From: Deltaproteobacteria bacterium
GTDB lineage: Bacteria > Myxococcota_C > UBA6777
NCBI GenBank assembly: GCA_006226375.1
Contig: SBHC01000054.1
Span: 1-64,000 of the forward strand
Length of the DNA stretch: 64,000 bases
Direction of reading: 5' to 3'
Both the position numbers and the translations under genes were made by a program. The notes beneath the pieces were generated by a model. It saw only the letters and a program-made list of their open reading frames with translations, was not told where the DNA came from and searched no databases. Of the stretch, positions 8,375-16,900 are shown piece after piece; positions within the stretch are counted from its first letter, which is position 1; every line of letters starts with the position of its first letter.

Positions 8375-8686
8375 ATGAATGAATACGCCTTTGAAACAAT
8401 CAAAAGATGGCTTCCCCTAATCTTGTTTGTAGGCATCGTGACCTTTTATGGAACAATCCGCTGCACACGACTGTACAAACTCAAGAAAGGCGCAAAGGCT
8501 TATTTTATGGAGAAATGTCCACAAGAACGGAACGAAGATGTCTGCCAGGAGAAGCTAAATCAGAATCACAAGAAGTGTTATGATAAGACTCTCAAACTTG
8601 TAAGCACCGGCTACCGAACCACCCGATACACGTTGAGCCAAAGCAAGTACTACAAGTGTGTGATGAACCCAAACAAGAAAAAGTGA
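8375..8686 (+). CDS. Small membrane-anchored protein with a Cys-rich outer part
   Basis: Starting at ATG 8375 the product has 103 residues. After a short cytoplasmic N terminus comes one membrane helix (LPLILFVGIVTFYGTI, residues about 13-28). The rest is basic and contains evenly spaced cysteines (MEKCPQERNEDVCQEKLNQ, KKCYDKTL, YYKCVMN), a spacing that suggests a disulfide-braced helical hairpin in the periplasm. The ribosome site is poor (GCGAGG 12 bases upstream), so the start is uncertain. The 278 bases before it (8097-8374) contain nothing I can assign. No family is recognised. Confidence 0.5.
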   Translation: MNEYAFETIKRWLPLILFVGIVTFYGTIRCTRLYKLKKGAKAYFMEKCPQERNEDVCQEKLNQNHKKCYDKTLKLVSTGYRTTRYTLSQSKYYKCVMNPNKKK

Positions 8687-8801
8687 CAACATGAACATGC
8701 GATCGAAGGTCAAAGAATCGCACAATACGAATGAATCGATAGAATCACCCCACTCATTTTTTTCGTTTTACAGAAGGCTGCACATATAGCTTCAGCCCTG
8801 G

Positions 8802-9074
8802 ATGACAGCAAACAGTAGAAGGATAGCGATCGTAGGTACGCTCTCAAAGAGAAAGCTCAGTCCCTCCCTAAGCAGGACTTCACTTGATAAAACATGTACG
8901 TTGGATGTGTTGATGGGTAGTTTGGGTCTTGTCGCGGTGGGAATGGGAATCACCAACCTTGTCATGTATGGACAGAGGATCAGGGAACACAAGGCTATGG
9001 AGAAGTCCAAGCTGTATCTCTATGAGCGTCGCTCCTTTCGACTCACAGAGTTTCAGCTTTCCATGCGGTTTTAG
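8802..9074 (+). CDS. Doubtful short open frame, possibly the 3' end of a lost membrane protein gene
   Basis: The frame encodes 90 residues with one plausible membrane helix (LMGSLGLVAVGMGITNLVMY) followed by a basic tail ending in Phe (FRLTEFQLSMRF). That layout resembles the C-terminal ends of some larger myxobacterial envelope proteins, so this may be a gene fragment. No ribosome site is visible, and a TAG lies a few codons upstream in frame. Its stop codon overlaps the stop of the convergent acyl-CoA oxidase gene by two bases. It could equally be chance. Confidence 0.3.
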   Translation: MTANSRRIAIVGTLSKRKLSPSLSRTSLDKTCTLDVLMGSLGLVAVGMGITNLVMYGQRIREHKAMEKSKLYLYERRSFRLTEFQLSMRF

Positions 9075-11473
9075 TTCACAGGTTCAACGGGAGCGTCTCC
9101 GCTGGCCGCCCAGGAATCCATCGCAATCGGCGCAGAGAGGATCGCATCGGGAATACCAAACGCATCCACCAACTCGATAGCATCCTGACGAAGGTCTTTG
9201 CACAACCGATGAATGAGCTTTCGGATCGCCTTGGTCTTGCCTCCAGCAATGTAACCCTGCTCCAAAAACCAGCCCCGGTCGCGCTCCAACGTATGCAACG
9301 CATACAGCTCGTACAAGCGCGTCAGGACTTCACGGTTGCCAGGGTGTTTGGCCAGCTCCAGAGCCTGATGGAATTGCTCAAGGACCACACGCTCGATGTA
9401 TGCATGTGCCAAAGCAACAAGATGGTCCTGGCACTCCACAAACGCTTCGTACGAGTCCATCCCAGAGGAGATGCGTTTCCGAATCCGGTTGGCGGCTGAG
9501 ACCAACAAGTTCTTTTCACGGAAAGTCATCGCGTCTCGGTGGAAACCAGGATCCCGAAGGTGGCTTTCGTCGGTGTTCCTTGCAGTTACAGGATTAAACT
9601 CTGCCAGCGCCATCGACGCCTGGTCGGCCAGGTAACGAACCATCGTAAACACCGTCATATCGCTGAATTGCTCACGGTACTCCGACAGAAGACCTTTCGC
9701 CACAAGCTGCATCAGAACCGTGTTGTCGCCTTCAAAGGTGGTAAAGACGTCGCTGTCAGCTTTCAGGTCAGCAAATCGGTTGACCGCAAGATAGCCTTGT
9801 CCACCACAACACTCACGACAGGTCTGGATCGCTTCGGTGGCGCTCCAGGTGGAGTAGGCTTTCATTCCTGCAGCCAGAACCTCCACTTCACGGGCGTTAT
9901 CGCCATTTCCTCCAATGTAGCGTTCCTTGAGGAACTCCAACCCAAAGTGAAGAGCATACGCGCGGGCCAACAGCGGCATCAATCGACGTTGGTGCGTTTG
10001 GTAATCCAGGATGAACATTTCCTGCTCACCAGCAGGTCCAAACTGTCGTCGTTGTGCGCCGTAACGGATCGCAATGGCTAGCGCGACCTTGGCCGAGCTA
10101 AGGGCTCCTTTTGCGACGCTCACCCGTCCTCCCACGAGCGTTCCCAACATAGAGAAGAAGCGTTTGCCTGCGGAGGCGATATCGCTCTGGTAAACGCCGT
10201 TTTCGTCCACGTCACCAAAACGATTCAGGAGATTCTCTCGTGGGATCCGGACCTGATTCAGGGCAATGGAGCCATTGTCAACCCCGTTGAGACCCATCTT
10301 CACGCCGTTGTCTTCGATGGAAACGCCTTCACACAGCGAGCCATCTTTGTTGCGAATGGGAACCAGGAACGCATGGACGCCATGACGCTCTTCTCCCACA
10401 ATCAACTGGGCGTAATAGGTGGCAAGCTGGCCGTGCGCAGCCGCGTTCCCGATGTAGATCTTCCGAGCGGATTCTCTGGGGGTGTTGAGCACAAAGGTGC
10501 CTGTGTCAGGGTCGTAGGTTGCAGTGGTCTCAAGATCTCGAACGTTGGAGCCATGGCCGATCTCTGTCATCGCGTAACAACCGGGCAGTTCGAGAGTTCC
10601 CACATCTTTCAAGTAGCGCTTGTGATGTCGCTCAGTTCCCAACATGTGGATGCTGCCACCAAACAAGCCAAACTGCACACCAAACTTGGTCATTAAGCTG
10701 AGGTCGTGAATGGCCAGGGTCTCAAAGACGGTGATGAACTTGCCCATGCTTCCTCTGCCTCCGTAGGCTTCGGGAAAAGCTAGGGCACCGTAGCCGCGGA
10801 CAGCCAGCTCTTTGGCCCATTGAAGGACGCGCTCACGGTAGCCTTCTTTGCTTTCACCGTGCTGGAGAGCGAAAGCCGGATCACAGAGCAAGGCGCGCAC
10901 CTGACGACGAAGTTCCTGGTCTTCGCCGTCAAGGATCGCTTGAAGGTTCCCCAAATTTACACGGATTTCGGCTTTTTCTTTCTCTGGAGCGACGCGTGAA
11001 CGCTGGGCTCGCCAAAGCACAGAGCGGCAAGCCTCTGCGCTGACCACTCCCAAGACCTTTTCAATCTCTGTGAGAGCGAGGAACGCATCGGACACAACAT
11101 GCTTTTCAGGGTCGTGAGCCGAGGACACCTTCGCCATTTCGAGACCAAGAGAGGCGAGAGAGTCACGAGGTGTTTCAGTAAACGCGACCGCTGACTCTCG
11201 AATGGCCATCAGCCAATCTTGAAGTTGACTTGGTGTGGGGGGGTTTTGGGGATCCAGCCATTTTTGCAGCAACGCGGTGGCTTCATCGGAAAGCCAGCCT
11301 TGCTCCTGGATCTTTTGTTGCACGGTGGATAGCTCTGTGGGTGTCAAGATGCCATCGGCCCAAGCCACATACATCATCGGAAGAAAGGGCAACACGCCTT
11401 TGTTAGCGAAAAAGTCTGCGCGAGATCCGACCCAAGCGGGTTTTGCGGTTAATGGAGCCGATATATCACTCAT
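9071..11473 (-). CDS. Acyl-CoA oxidase/dehydrogenase with extra N-terminal helical domain
   Basis: The 800-residue flavoenzyme should oxidise acyl-CoA to trans-2-enoyl-CoA, the first step of beta-oxidation. The start is ATG 11473, with GGGAGGT 4 bases upstream. Residues about 200-630 are the acyl-CoA dehydrogenase core: GCYAMTEIGHGSNVRDLET is the FAD/substrate loop, and FTTFEGDNTVLMQLVAKGLL carries the catalytic Glu as in peroxisome-type acyl-CoA oxidases, whose length (about 650-700 residues plus a C domain) it also matches. Residues about 15-110 are an additional helical segment (FLPMMYVAWADGILTPTE) that resembles TerB/tellurite-type domains. The gene follows the hydrolase gene by one base (TAGCATG), so the two are cotranscribed. 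Confidence 0.88.
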   Translation of the reverse strand: MSDISAPLTAKPAWVGSRADFFANKGVLPFLPMMYVAWADGILTPTELSTVQQKIQEQGWLSDEATALLQKWLDPQNPPTPSQLQDWLMAIRESAVAFTETPRDSLASLGLEMAKVSSAHDPEKHVVSDAFLALTEIEKVLGVVSAEACRSVLWRAQRSRVAPEKEKAEIRVNLGNLQAILDGEDQELRRQVRALLCDPAFALQHGESKEGYRERVLQWAKELAVRGYGALAFPEAYGGRGSMGKFITVFETLAIHDLSLMTKFGVQFGLFGGSIHMLGTERHHKRYLKDVGTLELPGCYAMTEIGHGSNVRDLETTATYDPDTGTFVLNTPRESARKIYIGNAAAHGQLATYYAQLIVGEERHGVHAFLVPIRNKDGSLCEGVSIEDNGVKMGLNGVDNGSIALNQVRIPRENLLNRFGDVDENGVYQSDIASAGKRFFSMLGTLVGGRVSVAKGALSSAKVALAIAIRYGAQRRQFGPAGEQEMFILDYQTHQRRLMPLLARAYALHFGLEFLKERYIGGNGDNAREVEVLAAGMKAYSTWSATEAIQTCRECCGGQGYLAVNRFADLKADSDVFTTFEGDNTVLMQLVAKGLLSEYREQFSDMTVFTMVRYLADQASMALAEFNPVTARNTDESHLRDPGFHRDAMTFREKNLLVSAANRIRKRISSGMDSYEAFVECQDHLVALAHAYIERVVLEQFHQALELAKHPGNREVLTRLYELYALHTLERDRGWFLEQGYIAGGKTKAIRKLIHRLCKDLRQDAIELVDAFGIPDAILSAPIAMDSWAASGDAPVEPVN

Positions 11474-11474
11474 G

Positions 11475-12362
11475 CTACCTCCCTGGTTGGTTTCGAGTGG
11501 AATTCGTTTCTTTGGAAACATCCAGCCCCGCCAAAAACTTCCGGACGGTGGCGATATACTCGCTTTTCGACTGATAAAATCCGTCGTTGTGTGTCCCCTG
11601 AATTTTGAGAAACTCTTTGGGGGAAGCGGCCTCCTCGTAACACCTCTGGCCTAGTTTGTAAGGAATGACCTCATCATTGGGGCTATGAATCACCAGCAAA
11701 GGACAGCTTCGCTTCTTCACATACTCGGCCGTTGAGTAGCGAAAGCGGGCAATCCAACGGACGGGCAACCAGGGGAAGTGGGCGCTCGCGACATCCACAA
11801 ACGAAGAGAAGGGGGAGTCCAGGATCAGGGCGGCCGGTTGAACCTGCGTCACCAGATGCGAAGCAATCGCACAACCCAGAGAGCGGCCCAACACAACAAT
11901 CTGCTCAGGCTTCTGCTGTTTCTCTCGCAGCAGCCAATCCCACATGGCCTTCGCGTCTGCGTAGGTCCCCTCTTCCGAAGGAGACCCTTCACTCTTTCCG
12001 TAACCCTGGTAATCAAGGATAAGAATGTTGACCTGAAAGTTGGCCTGAAACTCACTGATCATCGGAGCACGGTGAGTAAGATTTCCGGCGTTTCCATGAA
12101 ACCACAACAGAGTGAGCTTCGCCTTGGAATGAGGCACCCACCACCCGTGAATCTTTTTCCCTCCGCTGGATGTCACCCAAACATCCTCAACGTGGAGCCC
12201 AAACCGGGTGGGAGAGAGCGTATCTTTCGTCGGAAAGTACAAGAGCTTTGACTGCAAGAACGTTAACACAACCAACAATCCTCCATACAACAGCAAAGCA
12301 CCAAGAAACCAGCGGCGAAGGATGGGACGTACTTTGCTCCACGACGAGGACGACGATGTCAT
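11475..12362 (-). CDS. Membrane-anchored alpha/beta hydrolase (BEM46/FrsA-like)
   Basis: The 295-residue protein starts at ATG 12362, with GGAGGG 6 bases upstream. One N-terminal membrane helix (FLGALLLYGGLLVVLTFL) anchors a serine hydrolase domain. Visible motifs are the oxyanion region WFHGNAGNLTHRAPM, a nucleophile elbow GRSLGCA, the acid in HSPNDEVIP and the catalytic His in GTHNDGF, so the triad is complete. The family includes esterases and thioesterases of unknown substrate. Because the stop codon almost touches the start of the acyl-CoA oxidase, an acyl-thioester or lipid ester substrate is plausible (inference). Confidence 0.88.
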   Translation of the reverse strand: MTSSSSSWSKVRPILRRWFLGALLLYGGLLVVLTFLQSKLLYFPTKDTLSPTRFGLHVEDVWVTSSGGKKIHGWWVPHSKAKLTLLWFHGNAGNLTHRAPMISEFQANFQVNILILDYQGYGKSEGSPSEEGTYADAKAMWDWLLREKQQKPEQIVVLGRSLGCAIASHLVTQVQPAALILDSPFSSFVDVASAHFPWLPVRWIARFRYSTAEYVKKRSCPLLVIHSPNDEVIPYKLGQRCYEEAASPKEFLKIQGTHNDGFYQSKSEYIATVRKFLAGLDVSKETNSTRNQPGR

Positions 12363-12536
12363 ACTGAACCCTCCTTCAGTTCGAACGGATCGAACCACAC
12401 CCACAAGTCATCTCGTGCCCGCTGCGAAGTCCAAGAGTCCGTGGTGACGGAGTTTTGCATCTTTCCTCGCTGTCCCCACGCCGCAATCCCTTGCATAGAG
12501 TACCTCCGAACCTGCTGAATTACTTTTGCTTTTTGC

Positions 12537-12565
12537 TTGACACCGGTAAATTTCGTGCCTACGCT
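12537..12565 (+). promoter_or_regulatory. Candidate sigma-70-type promoter for the parA-like operon
   Basis: A perfect -35 hexamer TTGACA (12537-12542) is followed after 17 bases by TACGCT (12560-12565), which matches three of six bases of the -10 consensus. An inverted repeat GCCTAC-N9-GTAGGC at 12557-12577 overlaps the -10 box, where a repressor would be expected to act. It lies about 120 bases upstream of the ATG. Confidence 0.5.
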
Positions 12566-12601
12566 AGCGAAGTAGGCTTGCAACAAGCGGTATCCCATGG
12601 A

Positions 12602-12616
12602 TTCCCACTGTGGGAA
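12602..12616. promoter_or_regulatory. Perfect 15-bp palindrome in the parA-like leader
   Basis: TTCCCACTGTGGGAA is a perfect inverted repeat with 7-bp arms around one base. It is about 40 bases after the candidate -10 box and 71 bases before the start codon. A further TTCCCA half-site occurs at about 12646. It may be an operator or a stable hairpin in the 5' leader; its size and symmetry suit a dimeric DNA-binding protein. Confidence 0.45.
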
Positions 12617-12687
12617 GGGTGCACTCGTTCAGGCTGAACCGTACCATTCCCAGCGCTGTACCGCAACAAGCTCCTGTGGAGGGAATC

Positions 12688-13848
12688 ATGGCCGATCATC
12701 CCATCATACTTTCGATAGCCAACCAAAAAGGTGGGGTGGGAAAAACCACCACTGTCGTTAACTTGGCTGCTGGACTCGCCCGTCAAGGTTATCGTGTCAT
12801 GGTGTTAGACCTGGACATCCAGGCCAACGCCACACATATCTTGTATCGTCCTCTGGAAGAGGATGAACCCAGCCTCGCCGAAGTGTTGTTGGAAGACGCC
12901 AACCTCGATGAGACCATCTTTGAGAGCAACTCTCCGGGTGTCTGGATATGCCCCAGCGGAGAGACCATGGTGCGTGTGGACCTCGCGTTGGCGGGCGTGC
13001 TTGGCCGCGAAGAGGCGCTGAAGCGCGCCCTCGAAGACAGCGAAACAGCCTCAACCATGGACTTTATCGTCATTGACACCTCCCCCTACCTGGGGCTGCT
13101 TACGGTCAATGCGTTGGTTGCTTCGGACCAAGTCATTGTCCCTGTTAGCTGCGAGTACTTACCCATGTTGGGGCTCAAGCTCTTCTTGGGCACCATCCGA
13201 ACCATCCAACGTCGCCTCAACAGCGGACTCAACATATTGGGCTACCTGCTCACCATGTACGACCGACGAGAACGCATCACCTTTGATGTGGAACGCACGA
13301 TGAAGAACCACTTCAAAGAGCTCATCTTCTCTCGCCCCATTCGTATCAACACCCACCACAAGGTGAGCCCTTCCCGACGACAAACCATCTTTCAGTACGA
13401 GCCTCCCAGCGGTCGCGGCGTCGAAGATTACACTCGCCTCACGCGAGAAGTCTTGCAACGTTTGGAGCTTCCCGAATCCGTCGAATCCTCCGAAACACCG
13501 AACCAGACCGAAACCCAGCCGGACGCACCAAACGAAGCAGCACCCAAACAACAAGAAGAATCCACGGTCGCTGCAGACGTCACCGAATCGCCAACATCCG
13601 ACACATCAACGACACCCGAAACGTCCGACACCGTCGAGACATCGGGTGACTCTGATGCCTCAAACACCCTAGAGACGGAGCAAGCAGCCGAAGCATCTGT
13701 ACCGTCAGAGCCTGCTCCTTCGCAGTCAGAGCCACCTTCGACTCCTCCAGTATCATCACCTTCTTCTCCTCAAGCATCTTCCCCCACCAACGCGGAAAGC
13801 AACAACGCAGACTCCTCCCCTGCCAAGCCAGACAACAACACCACGTGA
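12688..13848 (+). CDS. ParA/MinD-family ATPase with acidic low-complexity tail
   Basis: The 386-residue protein starts at ATG 12688, with GGAGGG 5 bases upstream. Residues 1-270 are a ParA-type P loop ATPase: the deviant Walker A motif NQKGGVGKTTTVVNLA, switch I/II segments around VLDLDIQANAT and FIVIDTSPYLGLLTVNA, and a C-terminal helix region with RRQTIFQYEPPSGRGVEDY. These proteins position chromosomes, plasmids or protein complexes by ATP-dependent dimerisation. Residues 280-386 are a disordered Glu/Thr/Ser/Pro tail, unusual for ParA. There is no parB next to it; instead a giant coiled-coil membrane protein follows 52 bases downstream. This points to positioning of a protein structure rather than DNA (inference). 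Confidence 0.88.
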   Translation: MADHPIILSIANQKGGVGKTTTVVNLAAGLARQGYRVMVLDLDIQANATHILYRPLEEDEPSLAEVLLEDANLDETIFESNSPGVWICPSGETMVRVDLALAGVLGREEALKRALEDSETASTMDFIVIDTSPYLGLLTVNALVASDQVIVPVSCEYLPMLGLKLFLGTIRTIQRRLNSGLNILGYLLTMYDRRERITFDVERTMKNHFKELIFSRPIRINTHHKVSPSRRQTIFQYEPPSGRGVEDYTRLTREVLQRLELPESVESSETPNQTETQPDAPNEAAPKQQEESTVAADVTESPTSDTSTTPETSDTVETSGDSDASNTLETEQAAEASVPSEPAPSQSEPPSTPPVSSPSSPQASSPTNAESNNADSSPAKPDNNTT

Positions 13849-13900
13849 TCTTTCCTTCGCAACGCCAACTGTTTGAGAGCTAGAGACAAGGAAGGTCATC

Positions 13901-16900
13901 ATGTCCAAAAAGCGAACACTTATCGACGATCCCTTTGCCGATCCATCTCTCTCCACCAAAGAAGGCCTTCTTCCCGAAGACTACAGCGAGGGAACACCCC
14001 CTCCAGAGAAGAAGTCCAAGGCATCCTCCAACATGGATGACCCTTTCGCTGATAGCTCAGAGCTTCGGGAGGGAATGTTACCCGGCGACGAGGCCCCTCC
14101 CAAGCCGACAAAGAAAAAGGCGATAAAAAAGAAGAAAATGAAACGCAAAGCAGCATCTTCCCAGTCATCGGAATCATCCGGGACAGTGGAAGCTCTGCAA
14201 GGAGAACTTCAAGCGTTACAAAAGCAGCTTCATGACCTGGAAGAGCAACACCACTCTGATGAAGAAGAAATGGGCAGCATCGTCCAGGTGCTACAACAGA
14301 AGCTCAACAAGCTGGAAGGACAGCTGAACTCTCTGCCAGATCCCAGCGAAGAGCTGTCAAACCTGGAGCAGCAGCTACAAGCTATCGAAGCCAAGCTCCC
14401 TGAAGTAGACTCCATCGAGACACCCGACTGGGATGAGCTTCTTCAACCTCTTCGCCAACGCATGGACGCCTGGGAGCAACAAAGCGAACACGCTGCTTCC
14501 TCAACCGATTGGCAAGACGAACTGGCCCCGCTCCACGAGCGTTTGCAATCACTGGAGCAACAACAAGAGGCTCTCGACCAGTCCGCCGAAGTCAGCGCCC
14601 TGGAAGAGTCCGTTCAAGCACTTGAAGAACGCACTGCTGACCTTCAAGCTCTCCAGCAATCCGTCCAAAGCCTGGAAGAACGCATCGCGGAGTTCGCCGC
14701 AGCCGACACAACCGAGGCGTTGTCGGCCCTTGAAAATGACATACAGAGCTTGCAGGAGAAAGTAGACGCACTCCCTGTCGAAACCTGGCGTGAGCCTCTG
14801 GAAAACCTGCAAGGAGAGATCGAGGCATTAACCCAGTCGCTGGAGGAGATTCCCATCCAAGACTGGAAAGAGCCCCTTGAGGCCTTACAATCCCGGCTGG
14901 ATGAGCTTGCAACATCGGTGGAAGAAGCGCCTGGGGAGACTTGGCAAGAACCCCTCCAAGAATTGCAAGATAACCTCCACACACTCCAAGACAAGCTTCA
15001 GGAGCTCTCCTCCAACGTTGAGAATGTCCCAAGCACGGACTGGACCGAAGCCGTTGAAGGCCTGCAGACCAAGGTAGATGAGCTTGGAGACTCGGTCGCC
15101 CAGATTCCCCACAACAGCTGGGAAGAACCTCTCTCTGAGTTCAAGGAGCAACTGGCCCAATGGTCCGAACAGATAGAACAACTGCCTTCGGAAGACTGGT
15201 CGGAAGCCATCCAACAGCTTCAAGACGACATCACCCAGCTAACATCACGCATCGACGAGCTACCTACCGATGATGGGAACGAAGCTATCACAGAGTTGGA
15301 AGGGCAGCTTTCCCAACTGGTTGCCCGGTTCGATGATCTCCCCACCCAGGAGCACAGCGAAACCCTTGAATCCTTACGTGGTGAATTGGACAAGCTCACA
15401 GCCACCGTACAAAAGCTCCCCTTGGACTTTTGGAACGAGCCTCTCTCCGAGTTAAAGGATAGCCTCGCTCAGCTATCCGACCGTCTGGATGAGCTGGAAG
15501 AACAACAAAACACAGAGCCTCAGGAGCCCTGGAAAGAGCCTTTGGAGGCCTTGGAGGCAGAGCACAAGTCTCTGGCCGAAGCTGTTGAGGAATTGCCCCT
15601 TCAAGCCTGGGAAGAGCCGCTCTCCCATGTGAAAGAGCACGTTGAATTGTTGGCCTCCACGCTCGACGACTTGCCGCTGTCGTCGTGGGAGCAACCCGTC
15701 GACGAACTTAAGAAGCAGGTGCAATCCCTCAACGACCGCATCGACATCCTTGATTCGGACGACACATCCGAAGCCATGGTCGCCCTTCAGAAAAAGCTGG
15801 ACGGCCTGGAATCGCTGATGGGTGACCTTGCCGAAGCGGACGCAACGGAGGCTTTGACTTCCCTTCAAAGCCAGCTGGACGATCTCAAAAAGCAGGTTGA
15901 AGGCCGGTCGCTGGAAGGCGTGAAAGCAAGACTGTCTGATCACAGCGAAAGCCTGGAAGCACAGGCTGAAAGCCTGGAAGCACAGGCTGAAACCGTTGCC
16001 TCTGTGGAAGAGCAACTCGGCGCACTCAAGATCCAAGTTGAGGGTTGGTCGCTCGACGATATTGAGTCAGAGCTAACCAAGAACAGTGAAACGCTAGAAA
16101 CGTTGGTGTCTTCGGTCGCCTCGATCAAGGAACGTCTTGGAGAGCAAGCTTCAAACATCCAAACCTTGCAAGGGGCCTCTGAACAAGAAGACACAGACGA
16201 AGCTTTGGAAGTATTGCAGGCAAAGCTAAGCAGCCTAGAACAAAGCATCGAAAAGCTCTCCCAAAGCAACGAGGAAGAGCAACAAAACAACCTGGAAGAC
16301 GTCACAGAGCGTCTCACCTCCTTGGAATCGTTGTCCCTCGGCGACACATTGGATTCGCTTCAACAACGGCTGGATGACGTCGCAGCATCCATCACCGAAG
16401 AGAGCAAAGCCGAGACCGTTTCACAAGCCGATTGGAAGAAGCTAGAAGAACAACTTGATGCCTTGGAGCACAAAGTAGCAACCGCCGCAGAAGAAGCGGC
16501 TGACCAAATAACCTCTACGCCCGAGGAAGTGGAACAACTTCGCGATAGGCTTCAGGCCTTGCAGGAACGCCTGGACACGTTGGAAAAAGCGGAACCTGCC
16601 GAGACAACAGCGCCAGTGTCCCTCCCGGAAGAATGGCAAAGCTGGCGCAACGAGTTGGAAACCCGCCTGTCATCGTTGACTTCAGAAACCAAAAGAACAG
16701 CCTCCCACACAGAGACAGGCTTAATTTCGGCCAGCCGGGCATCCTTGGAAGGAGCAGGTCCCAACGACAAGATCGCTGTGCAACAGGTGGTCTATCTGGA
16801 AGATCGACGAGCTTATCACAAGTACACCCCTGCTATGGTTCTTGTGGGCGTCGTGACTCTCTTAATGAGCGGATTTCTGTCAGGGGTGATGGTGTCTCCA

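Noticed and set aside
9539-10081. Plus-strand open frame of 180 codons
   Set aside because: It lies wholly inside the acyl-CoA oxidase gene on the opposite strand and has no family signal.
15473-16036. Minus-strand open frame of 187 codons rich in Phe and Leu
   Set aside because: It is the antisense of the coiled-coil repeat; the composition is a by-product of Glu/Leu codons.
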